Shown: positions 32,225 to 43,452 of the stretch, one piece after another
Layout of the letters: each line of letters starts with the position of its first letter
Numbering within the stretch: position 1 is the stretch's first letter
Source of the DNA: Ambrosia x helenae
Lineage: Eukaryota > Streptophyta > Magnoliopsida > Asterales > Asteraceae
Direction: 5' to 3'
Assembly: GCA_030844895.1 (NCBI GenBank)
Contig: CM061230.1
Span: 5,372,705-5,436,704 of the forward strand
DNA length: 64,000 nt
Made by a program: the position numbers and the translations under genes
The notes under the pieces: model-generated
Databases searched by the model: none
What the model was told of the DNA's origin: nothing
What the model saw: the letters and a program-made list of their open reading frames with translations, nothing else

Positions 32225-33846
32225 TATAACACTTTGTTCCAGAGTTTAATTAAAGGATGGAAGAGAAAGGATTGAAAAGGAAATGATGAAAAACTGTGTT
32301 CCAGAGATTTTTGTAGGAGAGAAAGAAAGAGAATGAGAGGGATAATAAAAAGGTTTTTAGGGGGATTTTCAATATTTCCAATTTGGAAGGAATTTGAGAG
32401 AAAGAAAGTGGAGGGAGATCCTTTCTCTTCTATCCTTTAATGAAACTCTGGAACAGAGCGTAAGAGAATGATCAACCACATTTTATTCATAATTCATACA
32501 CTATATATATACATAATGAAGAAAGACATAACCTACAAATATTAAACACTAATAACAACTTTTGACTATGACTTTGACCAAGACTTTGACTATGACTTAG
32601 ACTTTGACTTACAATACATATTCAAAATATACAATTAATAACATTGAGAATTTGGTGCATCTCTAATATGCCCCCGCAAGATGGATGGCCTTGGAATAAG
32701 TCCAATCGTGTATAGAAGTAGATGATGTCATTGTTGAGTAAGAGAAGAAGTTGATGAAGTTGAAGATGTAAAGAAAGATGAAGCAGATGAATCAAGAGAA
32801 AATACATTTTGTGTTTTTTTTTTTAATAATATTGCAGGTGAAGAACATGAATCATTGAGAATTTGGTGCATCTCTTATATGAATGAAATAGAGATGGTTA
32901 AAAGCCATAAAAGAGAAATAAAGAATAATGATCAGAGGGTAAACGTAATAGGTGATAGAAGATTAGATATACAATTTGTCCTGAACACAATGGTTGTGGC
33001 ACAAAAAAAAAGGATTTTAGGTTTGCAAAACCAGGTAGAAGGAGAATAAGTTATGTAGGAACTTTAAAAGAGTAACAAAGTGTCAGGTGAGGGTGAGATG
33101 GAAGTAGAGGTTCGAGAAAGGGATTCATAGGGAAAAATATGTTTAAGAAAGTGGACATGACGGGAAGTGTAGATCCGATGAGTGAGGGGATCAAGGAGAT
33201 GGAAAGCATTTTGAGAGTATGAGTAGCCAATAAAAATGCACGGTTTTGACCGAGGCTCAAGTTTATGTTTAAAGTATGGTCATAACCAAGGGTATGATAA
33301 GGAACCGAAACGATGAAGTTTTTCATAGTTTGAATAGATATGGAAAAGGTGAAAATAAGTAGAATCATTATTTAGGGGGGGGGGGGTAATCTATTTGAAG
33401 ATGTTGGTAGATGTGAGTTTTGAAGATGTTGGAGAGATGATCAAAAGAAATAGTAGGGGATATTTTAAAGAAATTTAGGGGTGGTGGTGATCACGATATA
33501 GTAGAAGATGTAAGGAATGTTTTGAAGTAAAGTAGAAGATGGGGTTGAAAGTTGGCATGGAAGTTGTGACTTGGATTAAGAAAAATAAGACATTGTTTCA
33601 AGAAGAGGGAGGGATCGGTACTCATTGGAGCAAGAATGCTCTGATACCATATAAGAGAATGATCAACCACATTTTATTCATAATTCATACACTATATATA
33701 TACATAATGAAGAAAGACATAACCTACAAATATTAAACACTAATAACAACTTTGACTATGACTTTGACTATGACTTAGACTTTGACTTACAATACATATT
33801 CAAAATATACAATTAATAACATTGAGAATTTGGTGCATCTCTAATA
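32225..33846 (-). mobile_element. Internally deleted Ty1/copia element with about 200-bp LTRs
   Basis: Two direct repeats, 32225-32668 (interrupted by a MITE) and 33650-33846 (197 bp), are the LTRs. Both start tataagagaatg and end ctaata on the plus strand. The 5-bp duplication atacc flanks the element at 32220-32224 and 33847-33851. On the minus strand the primer-binding site TGGTATCAGAGC, typical of copia and complementary to initiator tRNA-Met, lies directly beside the right LTR (33638-33649). A G-rich polypurine tract lies beside the left LTR (32669-32680). The interior is only about 980 bp. It keeps a short pol relic (about 33310-33080, minus strand), reading EPRSKPCIFIGYS and THRIYTSRHVHF, with a stop inside. 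It is a deletion derivative that may have moved in trans. Confidence 0.85.
32230..32460. mobile_element. Tourist-like MITE inside the copia left LTR
   Basis: The 231-bp element has inverted ends of about 40 bp: cactttgttccagagttt and aaactctggaacagagcg, extending inward through aaaggatggaagagaaagg. The 3-bp duplication taa lies at 32227-32229 and 32461-32463. The uninterrupted right LTR shows the empty site (tataagag). A 3-bp TAA duplication and TTGTTCC-type ends fit PIF/Harbinger-derived Tourist elements. Confidence 0.88.
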
Positions 33847-34775
33847 ATACCTATCTATCTATATAATAAATGAAAACACTAGGGTTGAATCCTAGATTTT
33901 TAGAGGGTCTTGAAGGATCCAAATCCTAAATGGGGCTCCAAGACTAAGTCTTATATAAACCTCTTTTTATTTAGTTTTGTCAACATCCATTTCTCATTCC
34001 TCATTCCTCTCCTACTAATTCCTTTCTCATTCCTCATTCCTCTCTCATTGTCATTTTTGCAAGGTATGTTCTTCATCAATCTTAGATGAATCTCAAAAAT
34101 GTTTTTGAATCTTTTTCTGCATTTTTATTATATTGATACATAATGTTTGCAATCATCTTACATAAAAGATAAAAACAATAGGATTGTATCGTTATTTTTA
34201 TACAAAGACAAATGACAATCCTATATCTATCAACCTGCTACAAAATATGTGATTATCAACAAGTTTTCGATTATGTTTCTGACCCTTTATAAAATCCCTA
34301 AAGTAAATGTTTGAAACCATCTTACATAAAATATAAATACAATCGGTTTCTTATTAAAATAACTTTCTAATCCTATTGTTTGTCGATTATGTTTCTGACA
34401 ATTTTTGAAATCCATCCACATCGGTTTACTAACATATTAAACCAAACAGAATCGTTTTTTTTTTTATTAAAACCATTTGATAATTTGTTTACAATCAACT
34501 CTCTGCTTTGGATGTAATCGATACGCGAGTAATTCTGCTCAGCTTTAATCATTGAATATATGATTGTGTTTTTTAATAAACAGATTGCAATTGAAATCGG
34601 TTTTGAGTATGTGTGAATATAAAAAACAAGTATATAAAAAAAAACAAAATACCGGATTTCATAAAACAAGATAATTAAAATCAGTTTTTAGTATGAGTGA
34701 CTTTATGTATATTTTAACAAAAGTTTGTTTTTTGCATACGAAGAACAGGATTTCATTAGGACAAATAACTTCAAT

Positions 34776-35047
34776 ATGGCTTATCACAAGGGTGACAAAT
34801 TCTTCAAGGTTATTCATGACCCTTCCGCACGAGTTTTGGTATGACGTTTCTAATATTTTTTAAGTAAAAAAACCTTATTTGTTATTATAATGTTGGTTTT
34901 TACGTGTTTGTGCAGACATTGCCTAAATCCATGAACAGGTTTTTGTTATCTAAAAACTTACGAAACAACAACATTAAAGTTTCGACATACCATGGTCAAT
35001 CTTGGTTTGTTTTGTTAGAATTTATAGATTTTTATATTTCCTTTTGA
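34776..35047 (+). pseudogene. B3 DNA-binding domain fragment (REM-like), two exons
   Basis: Exon 34776-34838 reads MAYHKGDKFFKVIHDPSARV plus a leucine. An intron with gtatga..tgcag follows. Exon 34916-35047 reads TLPKSMNRFLLSKNL, then IKVSTYHGQSWFVLLEF, and meets a stop. The order FFKV, then LPKSMNRF, then G.SWFVLL is the first half of a plant B3 domain. The second half (the GW.F and C-terminal strand) is missing, so DNA binding is unlikely. It lies inside the Helitron and looks like a captured or decayed gene piece. Confidence 0.6.
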
Positions 35048-35499
35048 ACTTATTTTAAATAAATTTTACTGATTATTAAAATGTGTTTTGACCTTTGAAT
35101 ATGCTATAAATTTTCAAACTTCTTATTAATTTTAATTTAAATGTGTAATTATTCACATTGACTAAGATTTAATTATGGTCAAATCAATAAATGAGTACGA
35201 CAATGTGTGAATCAATAATCATTAAAATTTTGTGTTTTTTTTTTCATTTGGTATATTGACATGGAGATGTCTAATTTTACCGAATATTTAGTATGTTGTA
35301 ATTGTAACAATATGTATACGTTAACCCGTGGTGGCAATACGGTATAATTTAGAATACATATTCACAACTGAATTTACTCACAACATTCATAATGAATTGA
35401 TAAATGTAATTGCGAAATTTATGGTTTCCTTATACAATAACAAATTTACTTTGAATACGCATTTACTTGTCCAATATTCAAGCATGTTAGTAAAGCATA

Positions 35500-37080
35500 T
35501 AATAACATATAAAGAACATTTACTTAAATAACATTGAATAGATAAAAAAAAAAAAAAAAAAAAACACAACTAGGTATAATCCTTGACATGCGGCATTAAA
35601 GGTTTCAATCATTGTTTTTGACTAAATTCAATCAATACATTAATTTATAACAATAATAACAATTCTAATACGGATGCTAATTACCCTCCACTCTTTCATC
35701 CATTTCTTATTATTGAATTGATTGAATACCTATATAATGTTTTACATAACATGTAAATAACATTTAGTTTAGTAACATTGAATAGATCAAAAAAAATCAC
35801 ATCACAAATATGTATAGTCATATAAATTCGGCATTAATGGTTTAAATTCTTGACTTTGACTAAATTTAATCAATACATTAATTTATAACAATAATATATA
35901 AGAGGTAATTCGAATGCTAATTACCCTCCACTCTTTCATCCATTTCTTATTATTAAATTAATTGAATACCTATATAATGCTTTACATAACATGTAAAGAA
36001 CATTTAGTTTAATAACATTGAATAAATAAAAAAAAATCACAACTAGGTATAATACTTAAAATTCGTCATTAATGATTTCAATGCTTGACTTTGACTAAAT
36101 GTAATCAATACATTAATTTATGACAATAATAACAATGCTAATTCGGATGCTAATTACCCTCCACTCTTTCATCTATTTCTTATTATTGAATTGATTGAAT
36201 ACCTATATAATGCTTTACATAACATGTAAAGAACATTTAGTTTAATAACATTGAATAAATCAAAAAAAAAAATCAAAACTAGGTATAATACTTAAAATTC
36301 GCCATTAATGATTTCAATGCTTGACTTTGACTAAATTTAATCAATACATTAATTTATAACAATAATAACAATGCTAATTCGGATGCTAATTACCCTCCAC
36401 TCTTTCATCCATTTCTTATTATTGAATTGTTTGAATACCTATATAATGCTTTACATAACATATAAAGAACATTAGTTAAATAACATTGAATAGATCAAAA
36501 CAAATTACAATTACAACTAAGTATAATGCTTGACATCCACACTTGACTTTGACTAAATTCAATCAATACATAAAGTTATAACAATAATAACAATTGTAAG
36601 TCGAATCCTAATTACCCTCCACTCTTTCATCCGTTTTTTATTATTCAATTGATTGAATTCCTATATAATGCTTGACATAACATATAAAGAACATTACTTA
36701 AATAACATTGAATATATCAAAACAAATTACAACTAACTATAATGCTTAACATACAGCTGTTTTGCTTTGGTTAATTGACTTTGACTAAATTCAATCAGTA
36801 CATAAAGTTATAACAATAATAACACTCTTAATTCGGTTCCTAATTACCCTCCACTCTTTAATCTATTTGTTATTATTGAATTGATTTAATTCCTACATCA
36901 ATACCTATATAATGCTTGACATACGCCATTTAATCAATAAATGATTGACCTTGACTAAATTCAATCAATACATAATGTTATAAACCTTTAAAACAATGCT
37001 AATTCAAATGCTAATTAACCGCCCACCATTTCATCCATTTCTTATTATTCGGTAAATTCAATAACTATATAAACAAGTCA
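35500..37080 (+). repeat. Tandem array, about 235-bp unit, about 7 copies
   Basis: The landmark ttaccctccactctttcatc starts at 35681, 35921, 36154, 36390, 36612 and 36844, giving spacings of 240, 233, 236, 222 and 232 bp. A shortened last copy reads accgcccaccatttcatcc near 37019. Each unit also has acctatataatgct, ataacattgaat and ttgactttgactaaat. The array ends about 190 bp before the RPA-like start codon. It encodes nothing. Confidence 0.9.
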
Positions 37081-37268
37081 AACCAATTCACATACAATTG
37101 TAATAAGACACGTTGGAACCACTTTGAGTAATTGCAAAGATATATTATTAGGTTAATTTCTGTTTCTCATATTTAATTACTTAAACATTAGTTATTTTGA
37201 TTTTGATTTGTTGTTTTATTGAAGTCATCTTTTGGTTTTTACATCATTTTTCCCAGTTAACAAGATCA

Positions 37269-37886
37269 ATGGCTGCTGTAGATGCAAATGAGTTTACAAT
37301 GGTTAACCAAATTCATGTAAACCGAAACAATGTGGCGTTAAAGCTAAAGATTATTCGGGTTTGGCGTCTACCCGATCGTCGCAATCCTAATGATGTGTAC
37401 TCAATTGAAATGATCCTATGTGATGAAAATGTAAAAGTTAACAACACGTTTTTTTTATATCCTATTATTTTTAAATTTCATAACTTTTTTTTTAATTGTG
37501 ATGCTTTTAATTTTAATGTATATCAATTATCTTATTTTTTTTATAATCAACAGGGTGACAGGATTCAAGCGAATGTATTTAAGCGGTTGTTTTTTAAATT
37601 CGAGAGGTTTCTGATTGAAAATTCTTCTCTTATTATAAGAAATCCAGGAGTTGGGGTCAATTCCTCTAAATACAAGTATGCTCCAAACCCAAACAAACTC
37701 TGCTTGAATATGAATACTCAAGTTTCCGAATATCATGGTTTCCAAGGTCCAGATTTTGGTTTCTCTTTTGTGCCCTTTCAAAGAATTCTGGATAAGGAGG
37801 TTGATGAATATGTTACAATAGGTATATTTTAAGCGGTTCTAAAGTTTTTTATATTTGTAGTTTGTTAATATGATTACTTATATTAC

Positions 37887-37928
<42 letters not shown>

Positions 37929-40331
37929 CAAAAGATAAATGATTAAATAGTTCATTCTTTAACTTTTTTTATATAGATTCTTTGCAAAACATACATTCAA
38001 ATGTTTATTTAAGTTATACATTCACTATTTATTTTATGTGTACTAATTAATTTTTTTTAAAACTATGTTACGAATAAAAAATTCATTTTTAAGTCAACTG
38101 ATTACACATCAAACATGTTTGTATATTTCTATTCATGTATGTTTCTGTTTTATAGTATAAAATTATTTGCAAATTATACTTTGATATGTAATTTTTCAAT
38201 TATTTAGGGATTCAAAGCTCAAGGAACAATATCCAACAGATTGGTTAGACTATTTGAAAGTGAAATACGGGAACAACTTTCTTTTGTAATTCACTTTGTT
38301 AGAGTTGGATTTGATTTTTCAAGAATCAAATATGCTACCAGTCCATATAAACTTTCAAATAAAAATAACACCCAAGTCTTGAGATGTGATAATTGGATTG
38401 GTGATAAGTTTGGTTTCTGTTTCTCGCCTTTTCAATCAGTTAGAAGCGGAGGGTTTTTTCCCACTGTTTCAATTGGTATGTTATTTAATTTTTTAAGTTT
38501 TCTATGTTTCTATGAAGTTAATTATTCTAATATTGTATACTTACAATTTAAATATGCAACTTTTACAAATATCATTGGACATGTTATGCAGTTTATTAAT
38601 GTAAATGACAGTAAACCTACTCAGTTGAACACAAATAAAGGACTGTTATTGGAGATACAAGATTTTGAGTTTGTGTTTTTATTTATTTATTTTTTAATAT
38701 ATACCATTTTCAACTATTTAAACTGCTTTGTACTAATTTGTATCTCCAATTAATAGGGGCCTTACTGTATTTGTTAAGCTATGGGATAGATTCTCTGATC
38801 AACTTGCTAGATATCTTGAAGTTCATAACAATGCAGATCCTCTGATTTTAATCTTGCAGTTTGGATTATTGCACCATTATAATGGTAAAAAAAATATATA
38901 ACTATAGTCTATTTTGTTTTGATTATTAAATCTAAAATTACCTATTGGCTTATACGTTTGTTATAATCAGGTTACCCTTATGTTTCTAATTCACCAAAGG
39001 TTAGCAAGTTGTTCATAAATGAAGAAATTGATGCCATCAACAATTACAGAACAAGGTTTTAAAATTGTACAGTACTTTTATATCTACATATCAAAATTAT
39101 TGTTATAATATAAGTCTGATTATTTTTAATTTACATTGTAGTTTGTTGCAAAAGCCAATACAATATCCATTATCAAATTTTCGTTCATTGGGTCTGCCTG
39201 TGTTTTCAAATATTGAAAACGAATTTTTGGTCAACAACTGTTATTGTAACATTGGAGACATTTGGGAGATTGACATGGTAAAGACATATTACATTATTGT
39301 TATATATATTTTTTTAATTTTCATTTACAAAAAATGTTTTGTTAACTAGCAACACAATTTTACTATTATAATAGGAAAAGAGTATCATTATTGTTGGGAC
39401 TGTGATTGATGTCTGTAAAGATCGTGGTTGGTTCTATATGGCTTGTCCAGATTGTAACAGCAAGGTGTCTTTATACTATATCAATTCTAATAAGAATGAT
39501 GGTTCTCGGGACTATGAAGTCCGAGATGCATATGATTGCATGAATGAAAATTGTAAGCAGAAAGATATCATTCCAGTACCAAGGTGCTTTTATCATGATA
39601 AAGTCTATTTTTTATTTTGAAAATATAAATTCTCACATTTTTACATAAAGTTGATCTACATGTGGTAATATTTAATTTTACTTTTTATATATCAGGTTTA
39701 GACTTCATTTACGTGTTCAAGATGCAACTGGTGATGTTGAACTAATTTTATTTCATAATGAGTCAACTGTAGTAATTCCAATGTTTGCAAATACTTTGAT
39801 TGAGGAAAATACACAGGTTATATAATTATTATAATACAAATCTATTAGTGTCTTATATATTTTTTTTGTTAATAACTAAAACAATAATATACATTTTAAT
39901 TTTATACAGGTTGATCACATTGTCAAGTTTCCAGATGAATTATACTATTTACGTGACAGAGTTTTTGCATTTAAAATTTCCATCACTGATTTCAACTTGA
40001 AAAGCTTTGATGAAGTTTATGGAATTTCTAACCTAACTGATGACAAGTTTATTATTTCTGAAATTACAAAAAAGTTTCAGTCTTTTGATCAAGTAAGTTA
40101 ATTATGGCTAAAATTTAAATTTTTATAGTTATTTGTTAATTTCGTTATACTTTTTTTTTGTATCAGGATACTAGCAAAAACATAATGAATGAAAATTTAA
40201 CTGAGGCAAAATGTTCGATTATCTCTGGTAAAGATGGTAAAACTAAACGCAAGCTGACAGCAGTATATGAATTGCTTGGGAACAATACAGTATCAACTCT
40301 TAACAACAATGATGAGGCAAATGAAGCTTAA
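37269..40331 (+). CDS. Helitron-type replication protein A 70-kDa subunit-like protein
   Basis: Exons: 37269-37430, then either 37554-37821 or 38208-38475, then 38518-38668, 38757-38884, 38971-39055, 39142-39277, 39375-39583, 39696-39816, 39910-40092 and 40167-40331. With one 268-nt exon the frame is 535 residues, and every downstream junction is phase-consistent. The first OB fold includes KLKIIRVWRLPDRRN. The second includes LLLEIQDFEGLTVFVKLWDR. The third has a C4 zinc motif (CPDC with CMNENC) and FRLHLRVQDATGDVELILF. RPA-like proteins bind single-stranded DNA; in plant Helitrons they are thought to assist the rolling-circle intermediate. The junction 38475/38518 is uncertain: the 42-nt gap is short for a plant intron and is itself open in frame. 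The frame is otherwise undamaged, which is unusual for a passenger gene. Confidence 0.8.
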
Positions 40332-40747
40332 ATGGAGTCTGATGTGAAGTTTAATAATGTTTATTACAAATAAAAACTTTGTTGATTACTACTATGCTAT
40401 AAAACCGTTGTTTGTCTTAATTTATTTTTTGCTTCTCTTTCAGTATACTAATATCATCTCATCTATGGTTTTTGTTTTTGTATTTCATTTGTACGTGCAA
40501 ATTGTGTTTAATTTCAATTATGACCACTAATTTGATAATATATATCTAAATTTGATACAAACTATATAATCTAATGATTGTATTTACATAACAATCATTG
40601 AGTTTTATGCTAAAGTAAATTACATTTATCGTAAAAAATAAAACCTAAATACTAACAATTATGTTAATTTGTAAACTCAAATATATCTAATTTTATATTT
40701 ATATTTTCTAAGTTCTAACAAAGGTTGACTAATCAATCTGTCCCAAT
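40332..40747. other. 3' flank of the RPA-like gene inside the Helitron
   Basis: AT-rich sequence with no open frame or repeat of note. The first 80 bp probably hold the 3' UTR. Confidence 0.4.
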
Positions 40748-40755
40748 CTGCTTAG

Positions 40756-41158
40756 TAGGGGTGACCATACGAAAACCGATAACTAAAAATTACCGAAACA
40801 TAACCGATAACGGCACCGAAAAAAACCCGAATCCGAATTAACCGATCGGTTGCGGTTAACATATGCCTTAAACCGAACAATTTGTAAGTATTTCATATAT
40901 TTTTATTGCGTTTACATATATAATTGTATCTTGAAAAAAGGTCCAAACAATTTACTAAATACTTTAAGTTTATAATTTTGCACAACTTTTATGTTTGAAT
41001 ATTAACCGAACATAACCGAAACCAAAACCGATAACCGACAAATTTACGTAACCAAAGTAACGATCGATTTAGGTTATTGTTTTTCCTAAAACCGAACATC
41101 GGTTTTCGGTTTTTGTTATATTTAAAAACCGAACATAAGGGACATTTGATCACCGTTA
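40756..41158. mobile_element. hAT MITE nested in the Helitron
   Basis: The 403-bp element has inverted ends taggggtgaccat and gatcaccgtta. It is flanked by the perfect 8-bp duplication ctgcttag at 40748-40755 and 41159-41166. The interior is rich in accgaaac and ggttttcgg words in opposite orientation. Its ends resemble those of the element at 28001-29083. Confidence 0.88.
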
Positions 41159-41808
41159 CTGCTTAGTATGATTAAAATATACATTATTTGATAATATTAA
41201 ATCTATATACTAAAAAAACAAATTAATCTGATTTAATTCTACTAATTACACAACAATTATTGAGGTATAATTGATATTTTGAAAAGATCCTCATTCAAAG
41301 ACCAGTCAATATATTTTGACAACATTTTATGCACTAAATGTGCTAATTTTAAGTTCTTTTACCAATCAACCTACAAATTTTATTAATCACATATTTCTAC
41401 TTCACCTATATATTTACATGAATACAAGTCTTTCACACTTATGCAATCAACATTATCACATTGTTATCATTCAATTATATAATTCTCTCTTTCGAACAAG
41501 TTATGTACTAATTACAATTACATTAAAAATAAAAATATGATAAAAAGTCATTTACAAGAACATAATTTATTCATACCTTTGTTCTTTTTTTCAAAACTTT
41601 ATACTTTTGTTGAGTACTGATCATAATAGGTAATCGGTTTTCATTACTAACGTTACTGAGGGCTTATAAAAAATATCCACTTTGACGTTTATATAAGAAA
41701 AAAAATTTCAGGCTAACCATTATTTTTAACACTTTACGTTTGTAGCTACTAAACTTGAACAATACAACTCTTAGTTTCATATAATTTTTTTATTTACTAT
41801 GGTTTGCA
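41159..41808. other. AT-rich 3' part of the Helitron
   Basis: No gene or repeat recognised between the nested hAT MITE and the terminal hairpin at 41809. Confidence 0.4.
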
Positions 41809-42529
41809 CCGTGGGTCCCCACGGGTCTCAAACCTAGTATATACATATAGTGTTTCGGTTCATCATGCGTGGTTATGGTATGAGCACCGGCTATACCTTA
41901 CAATACATAAAAAAAAAAAAGACTATTCTAAATACAACTTCGTCTTTAGCAAACTTTATAGCGTATTTTCAAGAAAAACAAAAACACAAATATGTATTGA
42001 ACTTTTTAAAAAAGAACATGAACCCAAGTTATTACAGAACCATCAAACTTAGTGCTTTTTTTGAACAACTTGTCAACTATCTAAAAGTTCAAATTGGTAA
42101 AAAGCATAAGCTATTTATCGTGACGATCCTATTAGGCTATGGGGTGTGAAGATATGAAAAAGGTCATGTCTCCATGTCATATAGGATGCCACATCATCAA
42201 AGTAATGTCTCAACATTCTTGAAACATGGGTGGGGTGTGGAGACATGAGAAACCCATGTCTCAAGCATTTATTATTATTTTTTTTTTCTAAATATTAATT
42301 TTAACTAGTTTTATAAAACTAACAAATAAACAAAATAAAATTCAAATAAATAGTAGATTTAAAAAAAATTACAAACCATGCTTAAAAAAAATTATAAACC
42401 ATCCTAAAAATTAAAAAAAATTACAAATCATCCTAAAAATTAAAAAAAAATAACAAACAATCCTAAAATTAATTAGTAAAATACTAATCCTAAAAATTAA
42501 AAAAAAATAACAAACAATCCTAAAAAATC

Positions 42530-43330
42530 TTGGCGAGTGCGTTTAACTGTAAAGCCATGCAGACTATGGAGGAGGAGTTTAACATGTCTTCGCGCCAGAA
42601 AGCGGTGTTTAAATGTCTTAAAGAGGCCCATGCTCAAGATTTCCTCACTACACTCCCAATTGACGGACTAGGGCAACATATGTCGGCTATCGAATATCGG
42701 GCGGTCCTCAAATACCGACTGATGATTCCCATGTTCCCCGTCGACGAACCGTGTCTGATCTGTAAAAAAACACGCTTGGACAAGTTTGGAGAACACGCCC
42801 TACATTGTAAGGAGTTACCAGGCTTTAAATACAGACATGACCTGGTTAGAGATGTTCTATGGGATGTTTTACGAAGGGCATGGATTTCAGCCAAAAAAGA
42901 GGCCCCCGTGAATTTCTTGACGGACCCACGTGACGGCCGGTCCACATTGAGGCCAGCAGATGTTCTTGTGTTCGGATGGGCGCAAGGCAAGCATGCGTGT
43001 GTTGACCTGACTGGGGTATCCCCATTGGTGGGACTTCGGGATTCGGGTTTTGTGGCTGGGCAGGCAGTTTTGAAAGCTGAGGGCAAAAAAGTGGATAAAC
43101 ATGAAGCGGCTTGTCTAGAGAACCAGCATGTGTTTGTGCCCTTCGCTTTTGATACTTTTGGAGCGCTGGCCCCGCAAGCAATTAAGCTCCTCGATCGCGT
43201 GAGGAAAGTTATGCAAAGTAATTCCCTAGCTGCTAAGGGCCAATGTTTTATTTTCAATAGAGTAGGTTTTGCAATACAAAAAGGAGTAGCGGCGCAACTT
43301 GTGGCCCGTTTACCTACGTATCACTTGTAA
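42530..43330 (+). pseudogene. 5'-truncated RT-type ORF with restriction-like endonuclease features
   Basis: The frame of 266 residues is open but starts without an RT domain and abuts low-complexity sequence. It has a CCHC-like cluster (CLICKKTRLDKFGEHALHC), then RHDLVRDVLWDVLRR, RPADVLVFGW and ACVDLTGVSPL. It ends FAIQKGVAAQLVARLP. This family is usually annotated in plants as reverse-transcriptase-like. The zinc cluster followed by spaced D..D residues resembles the C-terminal endonuclease arrangement of R2-type LINEs; that link is my inference. A tail of (TA)n follows at 43381-43412. It was probably inserted by truncated retrotransposition into the Harbinger element. Confidence 0.6.
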
Positions 43331-43376
43331 TTGGTTGTCTTTGGTTTAATGAAATAAATATCCAAGTTTTGGCTTA

Positions 43377-43415
<39 letters not shown>

Positions 43416-43452
43416 GATCAAGTCGGCTTGTAGATGATGATGGATGTGTTCG

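Larger units (their letters stand above)
33858..41837 (+). mobile_element. Helitron carrying an RPA70-like gene, about 8.0 kb
   Basis: The 5' end is tctatataataaatg at 33858, or tctatctatc at 33854. It follows an A and has the TC-AT-rich form of plant Helitron starts. The 3' end has a 7-bp hairpin (ccgtggg against cccacgg, 41809-41824), 9 nt, CTAG (41834-41837) and a host T. The insert lies just beyond the copia element. It holds, in order: a B3-domain fragment (34776-35047), a tandem array (35500-37080), the RPA-like gene (37269-40331) and a hAT MITE (40756-41158). No Rep/helicase frame is present, so it cannot move alone. RPA genes are a known passenger of autonomous plant Helitrons. Confidence 0.75.

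Noticed and set aside
35500..37080. A CRISPR-like array
   Set aside because: Units of about 235 bp are contiguous and degenerate, with no conserved short repeat and unique spacers, and this is a eukaryotic sequence.
42634..43257. A 207-residue frame on the minus strand opposite the RT-like fragment
   Set aside because: It is the antisense shadow of the plus-strand frame, which has recognisable motifs.
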